From: Campylobacter jejuni
GTDB taxonomy: Bacteria; Campylobacterota; Campylobacteria; Campylobacterales; Campylobacteraceae
Assembly: GCF_002179635.1 (NCBI RefSeq)
Contig: NZ_NFOE01000052.1
Location: 1 to 51,945 of the forward strand
DNA length: 51,945 nucleotides
Direction of reading: 5' to 3'
Both the position numbers and the translations under genes were made by a program. Positions 27,978-38,069 of the stretch are shown one piece after another (positions within the stretch are counted from its first letter, which is position 1; each line of letters opens with the position of its first letter). The notes beneath the pieces were generated by a model. It saw nothing but the letters and a program-made list of their open reading frames with translations. It had not been told where the DNA came from and ran no database searches.

Positions 27978-28587
27978 TATTGGCAATACAACCGCAAGTT
28001 TTTTAAACGAGCAAAAATTTCATTCTATGAGTATAGAACAGTTTTTACAATATGAGCCAACACAGAAAGTATTTTATATCAATGTTAATCCAAATTTAGA
28101 GCAAAGATTGAAACAAAATCCCTTATTTATCAATCTTGCTCCATATTTTAACTTTGATACTATTTATGATAATTTAGGGGTCGATAGAATAGCAGCTTGC
28201 TATACTATAGAAGATGGTGTTGTAGTTGATGCGGGTTCTGCAATCACTGTAGATATTATCTCTAATTCTATTCATCTTGGCGGATTTATTCTTCCTGGTA
28301 TTGAAAGCTACAAAAAATCTTTTTCTAATATTTCATCACGTTTAAAATATGAATTAAATACCCAAATAAATTTTGATGCTTTTCCCCAAAGAACTGTTGA
28401 TGCTTTAAGTTATGGTGTATTTAAAAGCATATATTTACTCATAAAAGATAGTGCATATGGTAAAAAATTGTATTTTACCGGCGGTGATGGACAATTTCTC
28501 GCAAATTTTTTTGACTATGCTATTTATGATAAATTTTTAATTTTTAGAGGTATGAAAAAAGCTGTTTGTGAAAATTTTATACTTTAA
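27964..28587 (+). CDS. coaX: Type III pantothenate kinase
   Basis: First step of coenzyme A synthesis. The 207-residue protein has the ASKHA-fold start (MLLCDIGNTTASFLN, phosphate loop), the catalytic segment GVDRIAACYTIEDGVVVDAGSAITVDII and GGFILPGIESYKKSF (substrate loop). It is shorter than the ~250-residue enzymes of other bacteria, as usual in Helicobacter and Campylobacter. The ATG at 27964 starts directly at the first beta-strand. Confidence 0.92.
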   Translation: MLLCDIGNTTASFLNEQKFHSMSIEQFLQYEPTQKVFYINVNPNLEQRLKQNPLFINLAPYFNFDTIYDNLGVDRIAACYTIEDGVVVDAGSAITVDIISNSIHLGGFILPGIESYKKSFSNISSRLKYELNTQINFDAFPQRTVDALSYGVFKSIYLLIKDSAYGKKLYFTGGDGQFLANFFDYAIYDKFLIFRGMKKAVCENFIL

Positions 28588-28696
28588 AATTTATTTCTGC
28601 ACCCCCACTCTTAAAATTATAAGCTTTATTTAAACTCAAAACAACTATATTTTGATATCATTAGCAAAAGTAAACATACAAAAGGAATTGACAACA

Positions 28697-30043
28697 ATGG
28701 ATCAAAAACATTTTGATACCGTAGTAATTGGCGGTGGGATTTCTGGTGCTGCGGCATTTTATGAGCTAGCTAGATATACAAATATTCAAAGTATTGCTTT
28801 ATTAGAAAAATATAATAATGCCGCAACTTTAAATAGTCATAGCACAAGCAATTCGCAAACTATCCACTGTGGCGATATAGAAACAAACTATACCTTAGAA
28901 AAAGCAAAAAAAGTCAAAAAAACTGCAGATATGATTGTTAAATACGGTCTTTTGCAAAATGCACAAAATAAATTTATGCACTCACACCAAAAACTTGCAC
29001 TTGCAGTTGGAGATAAAGAATGCGAGTATATGAAAAATAGATATGAAGAATTTAAAGAATTATATCCTTATATTAAATTTTATACCAAAAATGATATTAA
29101 ACAAATAGAACCCAATGTTGTCTTAGGTGAAGATAGCATCAATGATAGAGCAGATAATATAGTAGCTATGGGTGTAGAAGAAGGTGAAATTTACACCACG
29201 GTAGATTTTGGATTAATGAGTCAAAATCTTATAGAACAAGCTTGCAAACAAGGTAAAAATACCCATGTAGCTTATAATCAAGAAGTTGTTTTTATAGAAA
29301 AAAAAGATGATATTTTTTATATAAAAACAAGAGATTTTAAAGAATATAGTGCAAAATCGATTATAGTAAATGCGGGAGCGCATTCTTTATTTTTAGCACA
29401 TAAAATGGGCATAGGATTAGATAAATCTTGCTTTCCTGTTGCAGGAAGTTTTTACATGGCAAAAAGAAAAATTTTAAATGGTAAAGTTTATATGGTACAA
29501 AATCCAAAACTCCCATTTGCAGCGCTACATGGTGATCCTGATTTATTAGCTAATATGAATACGCGCTTTGGTCCTACTGCTTTAGTTATCCCTATGCTAG
29601 AAAGATATCATGGCTTTAAATCACTACCTGAATTTTTCAAAACATTAAATTTGGATATGAATGTAGTTAAAATTTGTTTTAATCTTTTTAAAGATTCTAC
29701 TATTAGAAATTATATTCTTTATAATTATTTGTTTGAAATTCCTTATATCAATAAAAGACTTTTTGTAAAAGATGCCAAAAAAATAGTTCCTAGTTTAAAA
29801 ACAGATGATATTTACTATGCTAAAAACTTTGGCGGAGTACGCCCTCAAGTGCTTGATAAAAAAGCAGGAGAACTAATGCTTGGCGAGGCAAGCATCACTG
29901 AAATTCCAGGTATAATTTTCAATATGACACCAAGTCCAGGTGCTACAAGCTGTCTTGGTAATGGCTATAGAGATGCAAAACTTATTTGTCAATACTTGGG
30001 TGCTAATTTTAATGAGGATTTATTTACTAGCGAACTACTATAA
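28697..30043 (+). CDS. mqo: Malate:quinone oxidoreductase
   Basis: FAD enzyme at the inner membrane that oxidises malate and feeds electrons to quinone. The ATG at 28697 (448 residues) is used because AAAGGAATT precedes it; a TTG 15 codons earlier has no binding site. Sequence: Rossmann loop (VVIGGGISGAAAFYELAR), SNSQTIHCGDIETNYTLEKA, VVNAGAHSLFLAHKMGIG and a carboxy FAD segment GVRPQVLDKKAGELMLG ... TPSPGATSCLGNGYRDA. This is the Campylobacter/Helicobacter-type Mqo. It is followed 12 bases later by pyk. Confidence 0.9.
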   Translation: MDQKHFDTVVIGGGISGAAAFYELARYTNIQSIALLEKYNNAATLNSHSTSNSQTIHCGDIETNYTLEKAKKVKKTADMIVKYGLLQNAQNKFMHSHQKLALAVGDKECEYMKNRYEEFKELYPYIKFYTKNDIKQIEPNVVLGEDSINDRADNIVAMGVEEGEIYTTVDFGLMSQNLIEQACKQGKNTHVAYNQEVVFIEKKDDIFYIKTRDFKEYSAKSIIVNAGAHSLFLAHKMGIGLDKSCFPVAGSFYMAKRKILNGKVYMVQNPKLPFAALHGDPDLLANMNTRFGPTALVIPMLERYHGFKSLPEFFKTLNLDMNVVKICFNLFKDSTIRNYILYNYLFEIPYINKRLFVKDAKKIVPSLKTDDIYYAKNFGGVRPQVLDKKAGELMLGEASITEIPGIIFNMTPSPGATSCLGNGYRDAKLICQYLGANFNEDLFTSELL

Positions 30044-30055
30044 AAAGGATAAGAA

Positions 30056-31507
30056 ATGTTAAAAAAAACAAAAATAGTTGCAACGATTGGGCCAGCAAGC
30101 GAAAATGAGGCTACAATAAGACAAATGATTATTAATGGAGTGAATGTTTTTCGCTTAAATTTTTCACATGGAACCCATGAGTATCATAGTAAAAACTTAA
30201 CTACTATTAGAAAAGTAGCAGCTGAACTTAATGCAAGAATTGGAATTTTACAAGATATTAGTGGGCCAAAAATTAGAACCTTAAAGATTTCAGAAGCTTT
30301 TGAGCTAAAAAATGGAGATAGACTAGACTTTTACAAAGATACTTTTGAAGGTGAAAAACTTTCTAATGAACATTATAAGGTCTGTATTAATCATCCTGAA
30401 ATTCTTTCTATGCTAAAGGTTGGGGAATATATCTACCTTTGTGATGGCTCTATAAAAACTAAAGTTATACAAGTTGAAAAAGATTTTATCCAAACCCAAG
30501 TAGAAAATAGCGGGGTGCTTAGCTCAAACAAAGGAATTAATTTTCCAAATACAAAAATCAATATCGATGTTATCACTCAAAAAGATAAAGACGATCTTGC
30601 GTGGGGTATTAAAAATGATGTTGATTTTTTAGCCATATCTTTTGTGCAAAATGCTCATGATATTGATGAAGTTAAAAAAATACTTGATGAAAATAATGCT
30701 AAAATTGCTATTTTTGCAAAAATAGAAAAATTTGATGCTGTTGAAAATATTGATGAAATCATAAATTGTAGCGATGGGATAATGGTTGCAAGAGGAGATT
30801 TAGGTATTGAAGTGCCTTATTATAGAGTGCCAAATATACAAAAACTCATCATTAAAAAAGCCAACGAGGCTAATAAACCTGTCATTACTGCTACTCAAAT
30901 GCTTTTTTCACTTGCAAAATCAAAAACTGCCACAAGAGCTGAAATTTCAGATGTTGCTAATGCAGTACTTGATGGTACTGACGCAGTTATGCTTAGCGAA
31001 GAAAGTGCAGTGGGGATTGATCCGGCAAATGCAGTTGATATTATGACTCAAACTATCATTGAAACAGAAAAAAATTATCCTTATGAAAAATTTGAAAATT
31101 TTAAATGTTTTAATGAAACTGATATCATTGCTAAATCAAGCACGCAACTAGCAACCGATTTAAATGCAAATGCAATTTTTACCATCACAAGTAGTGGCGC
31201 TTCTGCAGTTAAAACAGCAAGATATCGTCCAAAAATGGATATCATAGCTATTACTCATTCTAAAAAAGCTTTAAATTTTTTAAGTATAGTTTGGGGAGTT
31301 CAACCTGCTATACTAATAGAAAAACATGAAAATTTAACAGAGCTTTTAAGCAATTCTGTAAAACTTGGAGTTGAAAAAGGCCTTATGAAAAAAGATGGAG
31401 TTTACACTCTTACCGCAGGATTTCCAGTAGGTGTCGCAGGAAGTACAAATTTAATTAGAATTTTACAAAAAGATCAAATTGAATATTATTTAAGTTTGGG
31501 AAAATAA
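30056..31507 (+). CDS. pyk: Pyruvate kinase
   Basis: Makes pyruvate and ATP from phosphoenolpyruvate. The 483-residue enzyme has TKIVATIGPASENEATIRQMIINGVNVFRLNFSHG, the metal and substrate segments IMVARGDLGIEVPYYRVP and ITATQMLFSLAKSKTATRAEISDVANAVLDGTDAVMLSEES, and the carboxy-terminal domain ending in AGFPVGVAGSTNLIRIL. Campylobacter that cannot use glucose still carry Pyk, perhaps for anaplerotic or amino-acid use. AAAAAGGA precedes the ATG. Confidence 0.97.
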   Translation: MLKKTKIVATIGPASENEATIRQMIINGVNVFRLNFSHGTHEYHSKNLTTIRKVAAELNARIGILQDISGPKIRTLKISEAFELKNGDRLDFYKDTFEGEKLSNEHYKVCINHPEILSMLKVGEYIYLCDGSIKTKVIQVEKDFIQTQVENSGVLSSNKGINFPNTKINIDVITQKDKDDLAWGIKNDVDFLAISFVQNAHDIDEVKKILDENNAKIAIFAKIEKFDAVENIDEIINCSDGIMVARGDLGIEVPYYRVPNIQKLIIKKANEANKPVITATQMLFSLAKSKTATRAEISDVANAVLDGTDAVMLSEESAVGIDPANAVDIMTQTIIETEKNYPYEKFENFKCFNETDIIAKSSTQLATDLNANAIFTITSSGASAVKTARYRPKMDIIAITHSKKALNFLSIVWGVQPAILIEKHENLTELLSNSVKLGVEKGLMKKDGVYTLTAGFPVGVAGSTNLIRILQKDQIEYYLSLGK

Positions 31508-31517
31508 CCCAAACTTA
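31491..31517. terminator. Hairpin between convergent pyk and gmhA
   Basis: Perfect 10-bp stem, TAAGTTTGGG (31491-31500) and CCCAAACTTA (31508-31517), with a 7-base loop that contains the pyk stop; the right arm overlaps the gmhA stop. It likely terminates both converging transcripts, although the T-run after it is weak. Confidence 0.65.
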
Positions 31518-32081
31518 ATATTCTTCTTCTATCAAATCACATAAGCAGTGTATAATTAAAATATGCATTTCTTGGATTCTAGCCGTATCATCACTTGGAA
31601 TGACTATATTGTATTCACATAATGCATTCATCACTCCACCACCCTTTCCACTAAGCCCTATACACTTAGCACCAACTTCCTTGGCTTTTTCAAAAGCTTT
31701 GATCACATTTGGACTTTTTCCACTAGTAGAAATTCCAATCAATACATCATTATTATTAGCTAAAGCTTCAACTTGTCTTGAAAAAACAAATTCAAAACCA
31801 TAGTCATTTCCTATAGCACTTAAAGCAGAAGTATCAGTGCTTAGAGCAATAGCAGCTAAAGCTTTTCTTTCTTTTTTATATCTTCCGCTAAGTTCAGCTG
31901 CAAAATGTTGGCTATCTGCAGCGCTTCCACCATTTCCACAAATTAAAATTTTCCCACCTCTTTTCAAACACACTTTTAACTCTTGAGCAATCATAGCAAT
32001 TTGCTCTTTTAAATTCAAACTTTGTTCTAAAATTTTTTGATGTTGAATAAATTCCTTTTCGATTTTATTTATCATTTGCAA
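31515..32081 (-). CDS. gmhA: Sedoheptulose-7-phosphate isomerase
   Basis: First step of heptose synthesis for lipooligosaccharide inner core. The 188-residue SIS-domain protein has [42 protein letters not shown] (substrate and sugar phosphate loop), [22 protein letters not shown] and the terminal [24 protein letters not shown] (active-site Glu/His). Length matches E. coli GmhA. The start overlaps the hldE end by 17 bases; last gene of gmhB-hldD-hldE-gmhA. Confidence 0.96.
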   Translation of the reverse strand: MQMINKIEKEFIQHQKILEQSLNLKEQIAMIAQELKVCLKRGGKILICGNGGSAADSQHFAAELSGRYKKERKALAAIALSTDTSALSAIGNDYGFEFVFSRQVEALANNNDVLIGISTSGKSPNVIKAFEKAKEVGAKCIGLSGKGGGVMNALCEYNIVIPSDDTARIQEMHILIIHCLCDLIEEEY

Positions 32082-33438
32082 TCCTATTAATTATATTAGT
32101 AGTACTAAATCCATCTTCAAAGTCAATCAATTCTACTTTTTTTACTAAATTTGAACCCACCACTTCTTTGTCTTTATAATCAGCTCCTTTAACCAACACA
32201 TCGGGTTTTAAAAACTCTATTAATTCATAAGGAGTATCTTCATTAAAAATCACTACATAATCTACAAAATACATGCTCGCAAGCATACATGCACGTTGAA
32301 ACTCTAAATTTATAGGTCTTGAGTTTCCTTTTAGTCTTTTTATGCTTTCATCTGAATTTAAACCTACAACTAAGATATCTCCTAATTTTTTAGCTTTTTC
32401 AAGATATTTTATATGGCCATAATGCATAATATCAAAACAACCGTTGGTAAAAACTACTTTTTGATTTTGCATCAATTTTATAAGTTCTTCTTTGTTTTTA
32501 ATTTTATCTTCAAAAGAAGCTTTTTTTAGGTTTTTTATCTCTTCTAAACTTACACTCACACTTCCTACTTTTGCTACTACAACAGCTGCTGCATCATTTG
32601 CTAGCTCGCACGCCTTTACAATATCAACTTTTAAAGCCAAAGCATAAGCAAGCATAGCTATAACACTATCTCCAGCTCCTGTTACATCATAAACCTCCAA
32701 AGCTTTTGCAGGAATAATATGTAATTTTTCATCAAAAAGCGCTATTCCTTCTTCAGATAAAGTTATAATAGAATAGGTTAGATTTAAATCATCTTTTAAT
32801 TTTTTTAAAGCTTTTTCTAAATTATCAATTTTTTCTACACCCAAAGCTTGAATAGCTTCTTTTTTATTTGGAGTTAACAAGGTTGCATTTTGATATTTAC
32901 TAAAATCACTTCCTTTTGGGTCAATCAAAATAGGTAAATTTAAAGTATTTGCATATTCTATCAAAGCCTTTGTAACTTTTGAAGTTAAAGCTCCTTTAGC
33001 ATAATCACTCAGAATAATCGCATCATAATCTTTTGCGATTTTTTTATACTCTTGAATAATTTCATCTTCTAATTTAGTATCAAAATCATTCTCATTATCA
33101 AGTCTTAAAACTTGCTGAGAATGTGATAAAACCCTGCTCTTAAGAGGAGTTTTTCTGCCTTTTTCTACTAATAATTTTGCATTTAAATTCTCTTTTAAAA
33201 ATCTCCCACTCTCATCATCACCCACAAGTCCTAGAGCAAAAACCTCAGCGCCAAGACTTTTTAAATTTGCATATACATTACCAGCTCCACCTAGTCTTTT
33301 ATCTTCTTTTTGTGATTTCATCACCATTACAGGAGCTTCTGGGGAAATTCTAGTGCAATCACACCATATATAATGATCCACCATAAAATCCCCAACAACT
33401 AAAATTTTTGGCTTTTTAGAACTTAAAAAATCAAGCAT
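32065..33438 (-). CDS. hldE: Bifunctional heptose-7-phosphate kinase / heptose-1-phosphate adenylyltransferase
   Basis: The 457-residue fusion has an amino-terminal ribokinase-type domain ([65 protein letters not shown] with the catalytic Asp) and a carboxy-terminal nucleotidyltransferase ([39 protein letters not shown]). It makes ADP-D-glycero-beta-D-manno-heptose together with GmhB. Overlaps hldD by 8 bases. Confidence 0.96.
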   Translation of the reverse strand: MLDFLSSKKPKILVVGDFMVDHYIWCDCTRISPEAPVMVMKSQKEDKRLGGAGNVYANLKSLGAEVFALGLVGDDESGRFLKENLNAKLLVEKGRKTPLKSRVLSHSQQVLRLDNENDFDTKLEDEIIQEYKKIAKDYDAIILSDYAKGALTSKVTKALIEYANTLNLPILIDPKGSDFSKYQNATLLTPNKKEAIQALGVEKIDNLEKALKKLKDDLNLTYSIITLSEEGIALFDEKLHIIPAKALEVYDVTGAGDSVIAMLAYALALKVDIVKACELANDAAAVVVAKVGSVSVSLEEIKNLKKASFEDKIKNKEELIKLMQNQKVVFTNGCFDIMHYGHIKYLEKAKKLGDILVVGLNSDESIKRLKGNSRPINLEFQRACMLASMYFVDYVVIFNEDTPYELIEFLKPDVLVKGADYKDKEVVGSNLVKKVELIDFEDGFSTTNIINRIANDK

Positions 33439-34384
33439 TCACTTCCTTTTCATAAAGTCTTTTAATCTCATCTAAATAATCTTTTATACCCTCTTCAAGA
33501 CTAAATTTAGCTCTATACGAAAAGCTCTCATCTAGTTTTGCTTGGGTATGGAATTGATAAGCGTTTTTATAAGGATTAGAAATATATTCACAAGGATAAT
33601 TAGTATTTAATTCTTTTTGTAAAATATCAACTATATCTTGAAAAGTTCTTGCCTTGCCTGTAGCTACATTATAAATTCCACTTTTTGCTTCTAGAGCTTG
33701 CAAATTTGCACTCACAACATCTTTAATATACACAAAATCACGATAAATTTGATCGCTTCCTTCAAACAAACGCGGACTTTTACCCGCTAAAATTTGATGT
33801 CCAAATTGCAAAATCATAGAAGCAGTGCTATTTTTAAAAAATTCTCCCTTACCATATACATTAAAATATCTAAGCCCGACTATATGTATTTTATCAAAGT
33901 ATTTTTTTGCTAATTTATCCATCATTAGCTTTGAAAACGCGTAAGGGTTTTTAGGGGCTTCACTTAAATTTACAGTTTGTGGGCTTGGAGCATCTCCATA
34001 AACTGAAGCCGAACTTGCATAGATTAGTTTTGCATTAAGCTCCAAAGCAAGTTCTATAAAATCTTTAAAAGTGTTTAAATTAGTCTTTAAAACTTTATTT
34101 TGATCATAAACAGTTGTATCTGAAATTGCAGCCTTATGAAAGATCACATCAGGTTTAAAAGCTTTTATAACTTTTAAAGTTTTTTCATCATTAATATCAC
34201 CTACATAAAGCTCACCTTCAAAATCTAAAATATTCTTAAAATGACCAAAACTTTCTAAATTTCCATTTTCAAAAGTAGCGCTTGAGCGCATTTTATCTAC
34301 AATTAAAACTTCATGTTTATCTTGAAGTTCTAAAGCAAGTGCAGAGCCTATAAAACCTGCTCCACCTGTTATCACTATTTTCAT
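33431..34384 (-). CDS. hldD: ADP-L-glycero-D-manno-heptose-6-epimerase
   Basis: Last step of ADP-heptose synthesis: epimerisation at C6. The 317-residue short-chain dehydrogenase/epimerase has the NAD(P) loop ([18 protein letters not shown]), catalytic pair Tyr-x-x-x-Lys ([13 protein letters not shown]), [22 protein letters not shown] and [15 protein letters not shown]. Overlaps the gmhB stop by 4 bases. Confidence 0.96.
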   Translation of the reverse strand: MKIVITGGAGFIGSALALELQDKHEVLIVDKMRSSATFENGNLESFGHFKNILDFEGELYVGDINDEKTLKVIKAFKPDVIFHKAAISDTTVYDQNKVLKTNLNTFKDFIELALELNAKLIYASSASVYGDAPSPQTVNLSEAPKNPYAFSKLMMDKLAKKYFDKIHIVGLRYFNVYGKGEFFKNSTASMILQFGHQILAGKSPRLFEGSDQIYRDFVYIKDVVSANLQALEAKSGIYNVATGKARTFQDIVDILQKELNTNYPCEYISNPYKNAYQFHTQAKLDESFSYRAKFSLEEGIKDYLDEIKRLYEKEVNA

Positions 34385-34896
34385 TTTCTATCCTTTAAAT
34401 AATGCAAAAGCTCTTTTAAAGTTTTAAATACTTTATAATTTTCATCATCATTATAATTTTCATTGATTAAAAATAGATTTTTTATACCAGCATTAATTCC
34501 AGCTTGCATATCACTTAAATTATCCCCTATAAAAAAAGATTGAGAAAAATCTATATTAAATTCTTTTTGTGCTTTTAAAAACATACCAGGTTTTGGTTTA
34601 CGACATTCGCAATTTTCTAGATGTGGGCAGTGATAAATTTTTTCTATTTTAATATTTCTTTTTAAAAACTCACCTAACATATATGAACTTAAAATTTCAA
34701 AATCTTTTTCACTATAATAAGCCCTTGCAATACCTGATTGATTAGTAGCTACAAAAATTAAAAAATTTTGCTTTTGAAAAAATTCGCAAAGTTCAAAAAT
34801 ACCATCACAAAATTCAAAATCACTGATCTTATGAACATATTTTTTATCAGTATTTATAATACCATCTCTATCTAAAAATAATGCCTTAGTTTCCAT
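34381..34896 (-). CDS. gmhB: D,D-heptose 1,7-bisphosphate phosphatase
   Basis: HAD-family phosphatase of 171 residues with the nucleophile motif ALFLDRDGIINTD, FVATNQSGIARAYYSE (motif II), zinc-binding Cys/His loop (CPHLENCECRKPKPGM) and SFFIGDNLSDMQAGINAG (motif IV). The ATG at 34896 directly opens the HAD domain. A longer start is possible in frame but would run through the promoter region. No Shine-Dalgarno sequence is visible and the predicted transcription start falls on the A of this ATG (see 34903-34908). First gene of the heptose operon. Confidence 0.93.
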   Translation of the reverse strand: METKALFLDRDGIINTDKKYVHKISDFEFCDGIFELCEFFQKQNFLIFVATNQSGIARAYYSEKDFEILSSYMLGEFLKRNIKIEKIYHCPHLENCECRKPKPGMFLKAQKEFNIDFSQSFFIGDNLSDMQAGINAGIKNLFLINENYNDDENYKVFKTLKELLHYLKDRK

Positions 34897-34902
34897 AAAA
34901 AA

Positions 34903-34908
34903 ATTATA
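34903..34908 (-). promoter_or_regulatory. -10 box (TATAAT) of the heptose operon, on the leaderless start
   Basis: Minus strand: TATAAT, six T residues, then ATG. The expected start site is the A of the ATG, so the heptose operon mRNA appears leaderless. Confidence 0.6.
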
Positions 34909-34980
34909 ATGTATTTTTTTTAAGATTTTATAATTTATCAAGTAAAAAAGTTTTTTAAGCGACTTTAAATAAAAAAAGCT

Positions 34981-34986
34981 TATAAT
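34981..34986 (+). promoter_or_regulatory. -10 box (TATAAT) of the cytochrome c gene
   Basis: A perfect TATAAT with expected start near 34993 and a TAGGAGTG binding site before the ATG at 35026. It is divergent from the heptose operon promoter. Confidence 0.7.
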
Positions 34987-35025
34987 TAAACACATTTTAT
35001 TTTCAATTTATATAGGAGTGATATA

Positions 35026-35331
35026 ATGAAAAAGCTACTTGTTTTATCAGCTTTAGCGTGTCTTGGTGTTTCAGCTTTTGCTGCAGATGGTGCTACACTT
35101 TATAAAAAGTGTGCAGTATGTCATGGTGCTAAAGCAGATAAAGTTTATCTTAACAAAGTTCCTGCTTTAAATACTTTAACTGCAGCTGAAAGATTACAAT
35201 ACATGAAAGATTATGCAGCAGGTAAAAGAAATGCTTATGGTCAAGGAGCGATCATGAAAATTAATCTTAAAGGTTTAACAGAAGCAGATTTTAAAGCAAT
35301 TGAAGATTATATCGAAAGCTTAAAAAAATAA
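35026..35331 (+). CDS. Periplasmic cytochrome c553
   Basis: Small class I c-type cytochrome of 101 residues. Signal peptide MKKLLVLSALACLGVSAFA, then haem-binding CAVCH (Cys29, Cys32, His33) in LYKKCAVCHGAKADKVYL and a likely Met ligand in GQGAIMKINL, ending in a helix (DFKAIEDYIESLKK). It is a probable electron donor to the cbb3 oxidase, whose assembly genes ccoS and ccoI lie convergently next door. Ends in a clear terminator. Confidence 0.95.
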   Translation: MKKLLVLSALACLGVSAFAADGATLYKKCAVCHGAKADKVYLNKVPALNTLTAAERLQYMKDYAAGKRNAYGQGAIMKINLKGLTEADFKAIEDYIESLKK

Positions 35332-35335
35332 TTTA

Positions 35336-35358
35336 ACAGCCTTTATGGCTGTTTTTTG
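35336..35358. terminator. Bidirectional terminator between cytochrome c and ccoS
   Basis: ACAGCC (35336-35341) pairs with GGCTGT (35347-35352), followed by TTTTTT on the plus strand. The hairpin overlaps the ccoS stop at 35343, so it probably serves both convergent genes. Confidence 0.85.
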
Positions 35359-35552
35359 TTCTTTTCTAAAGCTTCTTTTTTTCTTTTTTCTAAAATCACT
35401 GCATCATTTAAAGCGTCTTCACTATCATTTAAAATAGTAAATTTATAATCATCATCAAATTGCTTATTCTTTATACCCCAAAGCAAAGCACAAATTGCCA
35501 AAAATAAAGCAATCAAAGAAACACCTATCATCATCATTAAAACACCATTCAT
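35343..35552 (-). CDS. ccoS: cbb3 oxidase assembly protein CcoS
   Basis: The 69-residue protein has a single amino-terminal membrane helix (VLMMMIGVSLIALFLAICALLWGI) followed by a charged tail with DDDYKFTILNDSEDA, typical of FixS/CcoS proteins required for cofactor insertion into cbb3 oxidase. The start overlaps the ccoI stop by 4 bases. Confidence 0.9.
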   Translation of the reverse strand: MNGVLMMMIGVSLIALFLAICALLWGIKNKQFDDDYKFTILNDSEDALNDAVILEKRKKEALEKNKKQP

Positions 35553-37894
35553 TTTTTAATCCTTAAAGCATTTAAAATCACTATTATACTACTAAAAGAC
35601 ATCGATAAAGCCGCAATTAAAGGATTGATCAAACCAAAAAAAGCTAAAGGCATGCTCAAGGCATTATAAAATAAAGAAAAAGCTAAATTTTGTTTAATAA
35701 TTTGATAAGTTTTTTTAGCTATTTGTATAGCCTTTTGTAAGCTTTTTAGGTCGTTTTTTAACAATATAATATCACTATTTTCCATAGCAAGCTCAGAACC
35801 TTCTTTTAAAGAAACCCCAACACCTGCATAAGAAAGTGCTAAAGCATCATTTACCCCATCTCCTACCATTAAAACCTTACTTGTTTGATTTAAGTTGGCT
35901 ATTGTTTGCATTTTGTCTTCTGGCATACATGAAGCTTTGAAATTATTTATTTTTAATTTTTCGGCCACCTTACTCACAGCAGGTAAATTATCACCACTTA
36001 ACATATAAATTTGCATTTTGCATTCTTTCATAAATTCAATCAACTCTTCAGAACTTTCTCTCATACTGTCTTCTAATTCAAAAACTGCTAATATAATTTT
36101 ATTTTTAGCAAATATAAAATGCGTGGTTTGAAATTCTTGTACTTGCATATGATTTTCTTTAAAAAATTTCTCATTTCCTCCCAAAAATTCATCTTTACCC
36201 AAAAAAGCTTTATAACCTCTTGCTTGAAAATTTTGAACTTTTTCAAATTCTATTCTACTATCAATTTTTTCATCCAAAAATTTCAAAATACTTTTAGCTA
36301 CTGGATGGTTAGTTAGGTGTAAGAAATTTAATAACTCATTTTTATCTAACCTTTCATCCAAAAAGCTTTTTTTAACTTCCAAACTAGCCTTTGTCAAAAC
36401 CCCTGTTTTATCAAATACAGCCACATTACACTTACTCAAATCTTCTACAACACCTGCTTCTTTAAATAAAATTTTTTCTTTCAAACCAGCACTAATTGCC
36501 ACTAAAGAACCCACCGGAGTAGCCAAAGCCAAAGCACATGGACAAGCTATGATTAACACAGAAACCATACGTATCATAGCCTCCTCAAAACCTAAATTTA
36601 ATACAAAAAAAGTAAAAGCAAAACACAGCACAGCACAAGTTAAGATAATAGGCGAAAAATACTTACTTACTTGTTGCACTATTTTTTCTATTTTAGCTTT
36701 TTTTGAACTTGAGTTTTCGAGTAAATTAATAATTCTAGCTAATTTAGAATCCTTATAAAGTGCATTTGCCTTATATAAAGCATTCCCGCTTAAAACCAAA
36801 GAAGCAGAATAAATCATATCATCTTTTTGCGCATCAAGCGGTAAACTCTCTCCGCTTAAACTAGACATATCCAAGCTAATATTACCACTAATACACACTC
36901 CATCTATTAAAACCCTATCGCCTTCTTTTAACTCTATAATATCTCCTATTTGCACTTCTTCTATATCAATATTTTCTATTTTGTCATTTTTTAATACCCT
37001 TACTTCATTACTTAAAAATGATCGTAAATGATCAAGCGTATCAAGAGCTTTTTTCTTACTTAAAAGCTCTAAGTACTTTCCTATAAAAACAAAACAAATA
37101 ATCATCGCCACAGAATCAAAATACACTTGCGAAGCTCTTGAAAACATTGCCCACACTGAATATATATAAGCTAAACTTGCTCCACTAATTACCAAAGTGT
37201 CCATATTAACACTTTTAAATTTCAAAGCATAATAGGCATTTTTATAAAAAATCGAGCCTGTGTAAAAAAGCACAGGAGTGCAAAGTAAAAATTCAGCAAA
37301 ATGTAAAATATCCTTAGTATCAGCTTCCATGCCACTAAAAAATCCAGCATACTTAGCTACAGATATCCACATGATATTCATCACGCAAGCTATAGCAACT
37401 ATTAATTTTGCATAAAAATCTCTTTTGGTTTGAGTTGCTCTTTGTTCATTTTTTGTAGGCAAATACACACTAACTTTATAACCTATACTTTCTATACTTT
37501 GGATAATTTTTGCTAAATTTATGCTTTCTTCATCAAAAACAATTCTAGCCTTATGAGTAATAGAATTAATATCAACTTCTATCACCCCTTCACTTTTAAT
37601 GAGAATTTTTTCATTAAGCCAAACACAAGCGGCACAATGAATTTCTTCTATAAGTAAAAAAACCTCACTAAAACCTTCTTTGGTTTTTTGTATGTATTTT
37701 TCATAATCTTTAACATTGTGTTCTATTATCGCAGGGGTTAGGGTTTGATTGCCAAGTTTTTCATAAAATTCTTCTAAATTATTTTCTTGCAAAATCTCAT
37801 AAACACTCTCACAACCCTTACAACAAAAATAATTTCCATTTTTTTCTATCATTTGATCTTGTCTAAAGCTTAATTGGCAGTGTTTGCATTTCAT
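35549..37894 (-). CDS. ccoI: Copper-transporting P-type ATPase for cbb3 oxidase (CcoI/FixI)
   Basis: The 781-residue membrane ATPase begins with a Cys-rich segment (MKCKHCQLSF ... YFCCKGCESVYEIL) and a heavy-metal domain with CAAC (EIHCAACVWLNEKI). It continues with the actuator SGES (SSLSGESLPLD), the channel CPC (IIACPCALALATP), phosphorylation DKTG (VAVFDKTGVLTKA), the HP motif (HLTNHPVAKSIL) and GDGVNDALALSYA. The amino-terminal Cys cluster and the linked ccoS mark it as the CcoI group, which delivers copper for cbb3 oxidase, rather than a general CopA exporter. Confidence 0.93.
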   Translation of the reverse strand: MKCKHCQLSFRQDQMIEKNGNYFCCKGCESVYEILQENNLEEFYEKLGNQTLTPAIIEHNVKDYEKYIQKTKEGFSEVFLLIEEIHCAACVWLNEKILIKSEGVIEVDINSITHKARIVFDEESINLAKIIQSIESIGYKVSVYLPTKNEQRATQTKRDFYAKLIVAIACVMNIMWISVAKYAGFFSGMEADTKDILHFAEFLLCTPVLFYTGSIFYKNAYYALKFKSVNMDTLVISGASLAYIYSVWAMFSRASQVYFDSVAMIICFVFIGKYLELLSKKKALDTLDHLRSFLSNEVRVLKNDKIENIDIEEVQIGDIIELKEGDRVLIDGVCISGNISLDMSSLSGESLPLDAQKDDMIYSASLVLSGNALYKANALYKDSKLARIINLLENSSSKKAKIEKIVQQVSKYFSPIILTCAVLCFAFTFFVLNLGFEEAMIRMVSVLIIACPCALALATPVGSLVAISAGLKEKILFKEAGVVEDLSKCNVAVFDKTGVLTKASLEVKKSFLDERLDKNELLNFLHLTNHPVAKSILKFLDEKIDSRIEFEKVQNFQARGYKAFLGKDEFLGGNEKFFKENHMQVQEFQTTHFIFAKNKIILAVFELEDSMRESSEELIEFMKECKMQIYMLSGDNLPAVSKVAEKLKINNFKASCMPEDKMQTIANLNQTSKVLMVGDGVNDALALSYAGVGVSLKEGSELAMENSDIILLKNDLKSLQKAIQIAKKTYQIIKQNLAFSLFYNALSMPLAFFGLINPLIAALSMSFSSIIVILNALRIKK

Positions 37895-38069
37895 CTTATA
37901 CTTTCTTTAATAATTTTTTACAATATTTTATCATTTTTTTAAAATCACTATTTTAAAAATTATTTACAAAGCTATATTATAATTTTAAAAATTTGACAAA
38001 GAAGCATTTTTTTGAATAAAATCTCTTATTTATTATTAAATACTACATTTTCTACATTTTAGAGGATAC

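Noticed and set aside
28652..28696. TTG start for mqo 15 codons upstream of the ATG
   Set aside because: No Shine-Dalgarno precedes it, whereas AAAGGA lies upstream of ATG 28697 and the protein then begins like other Mqo proteins.
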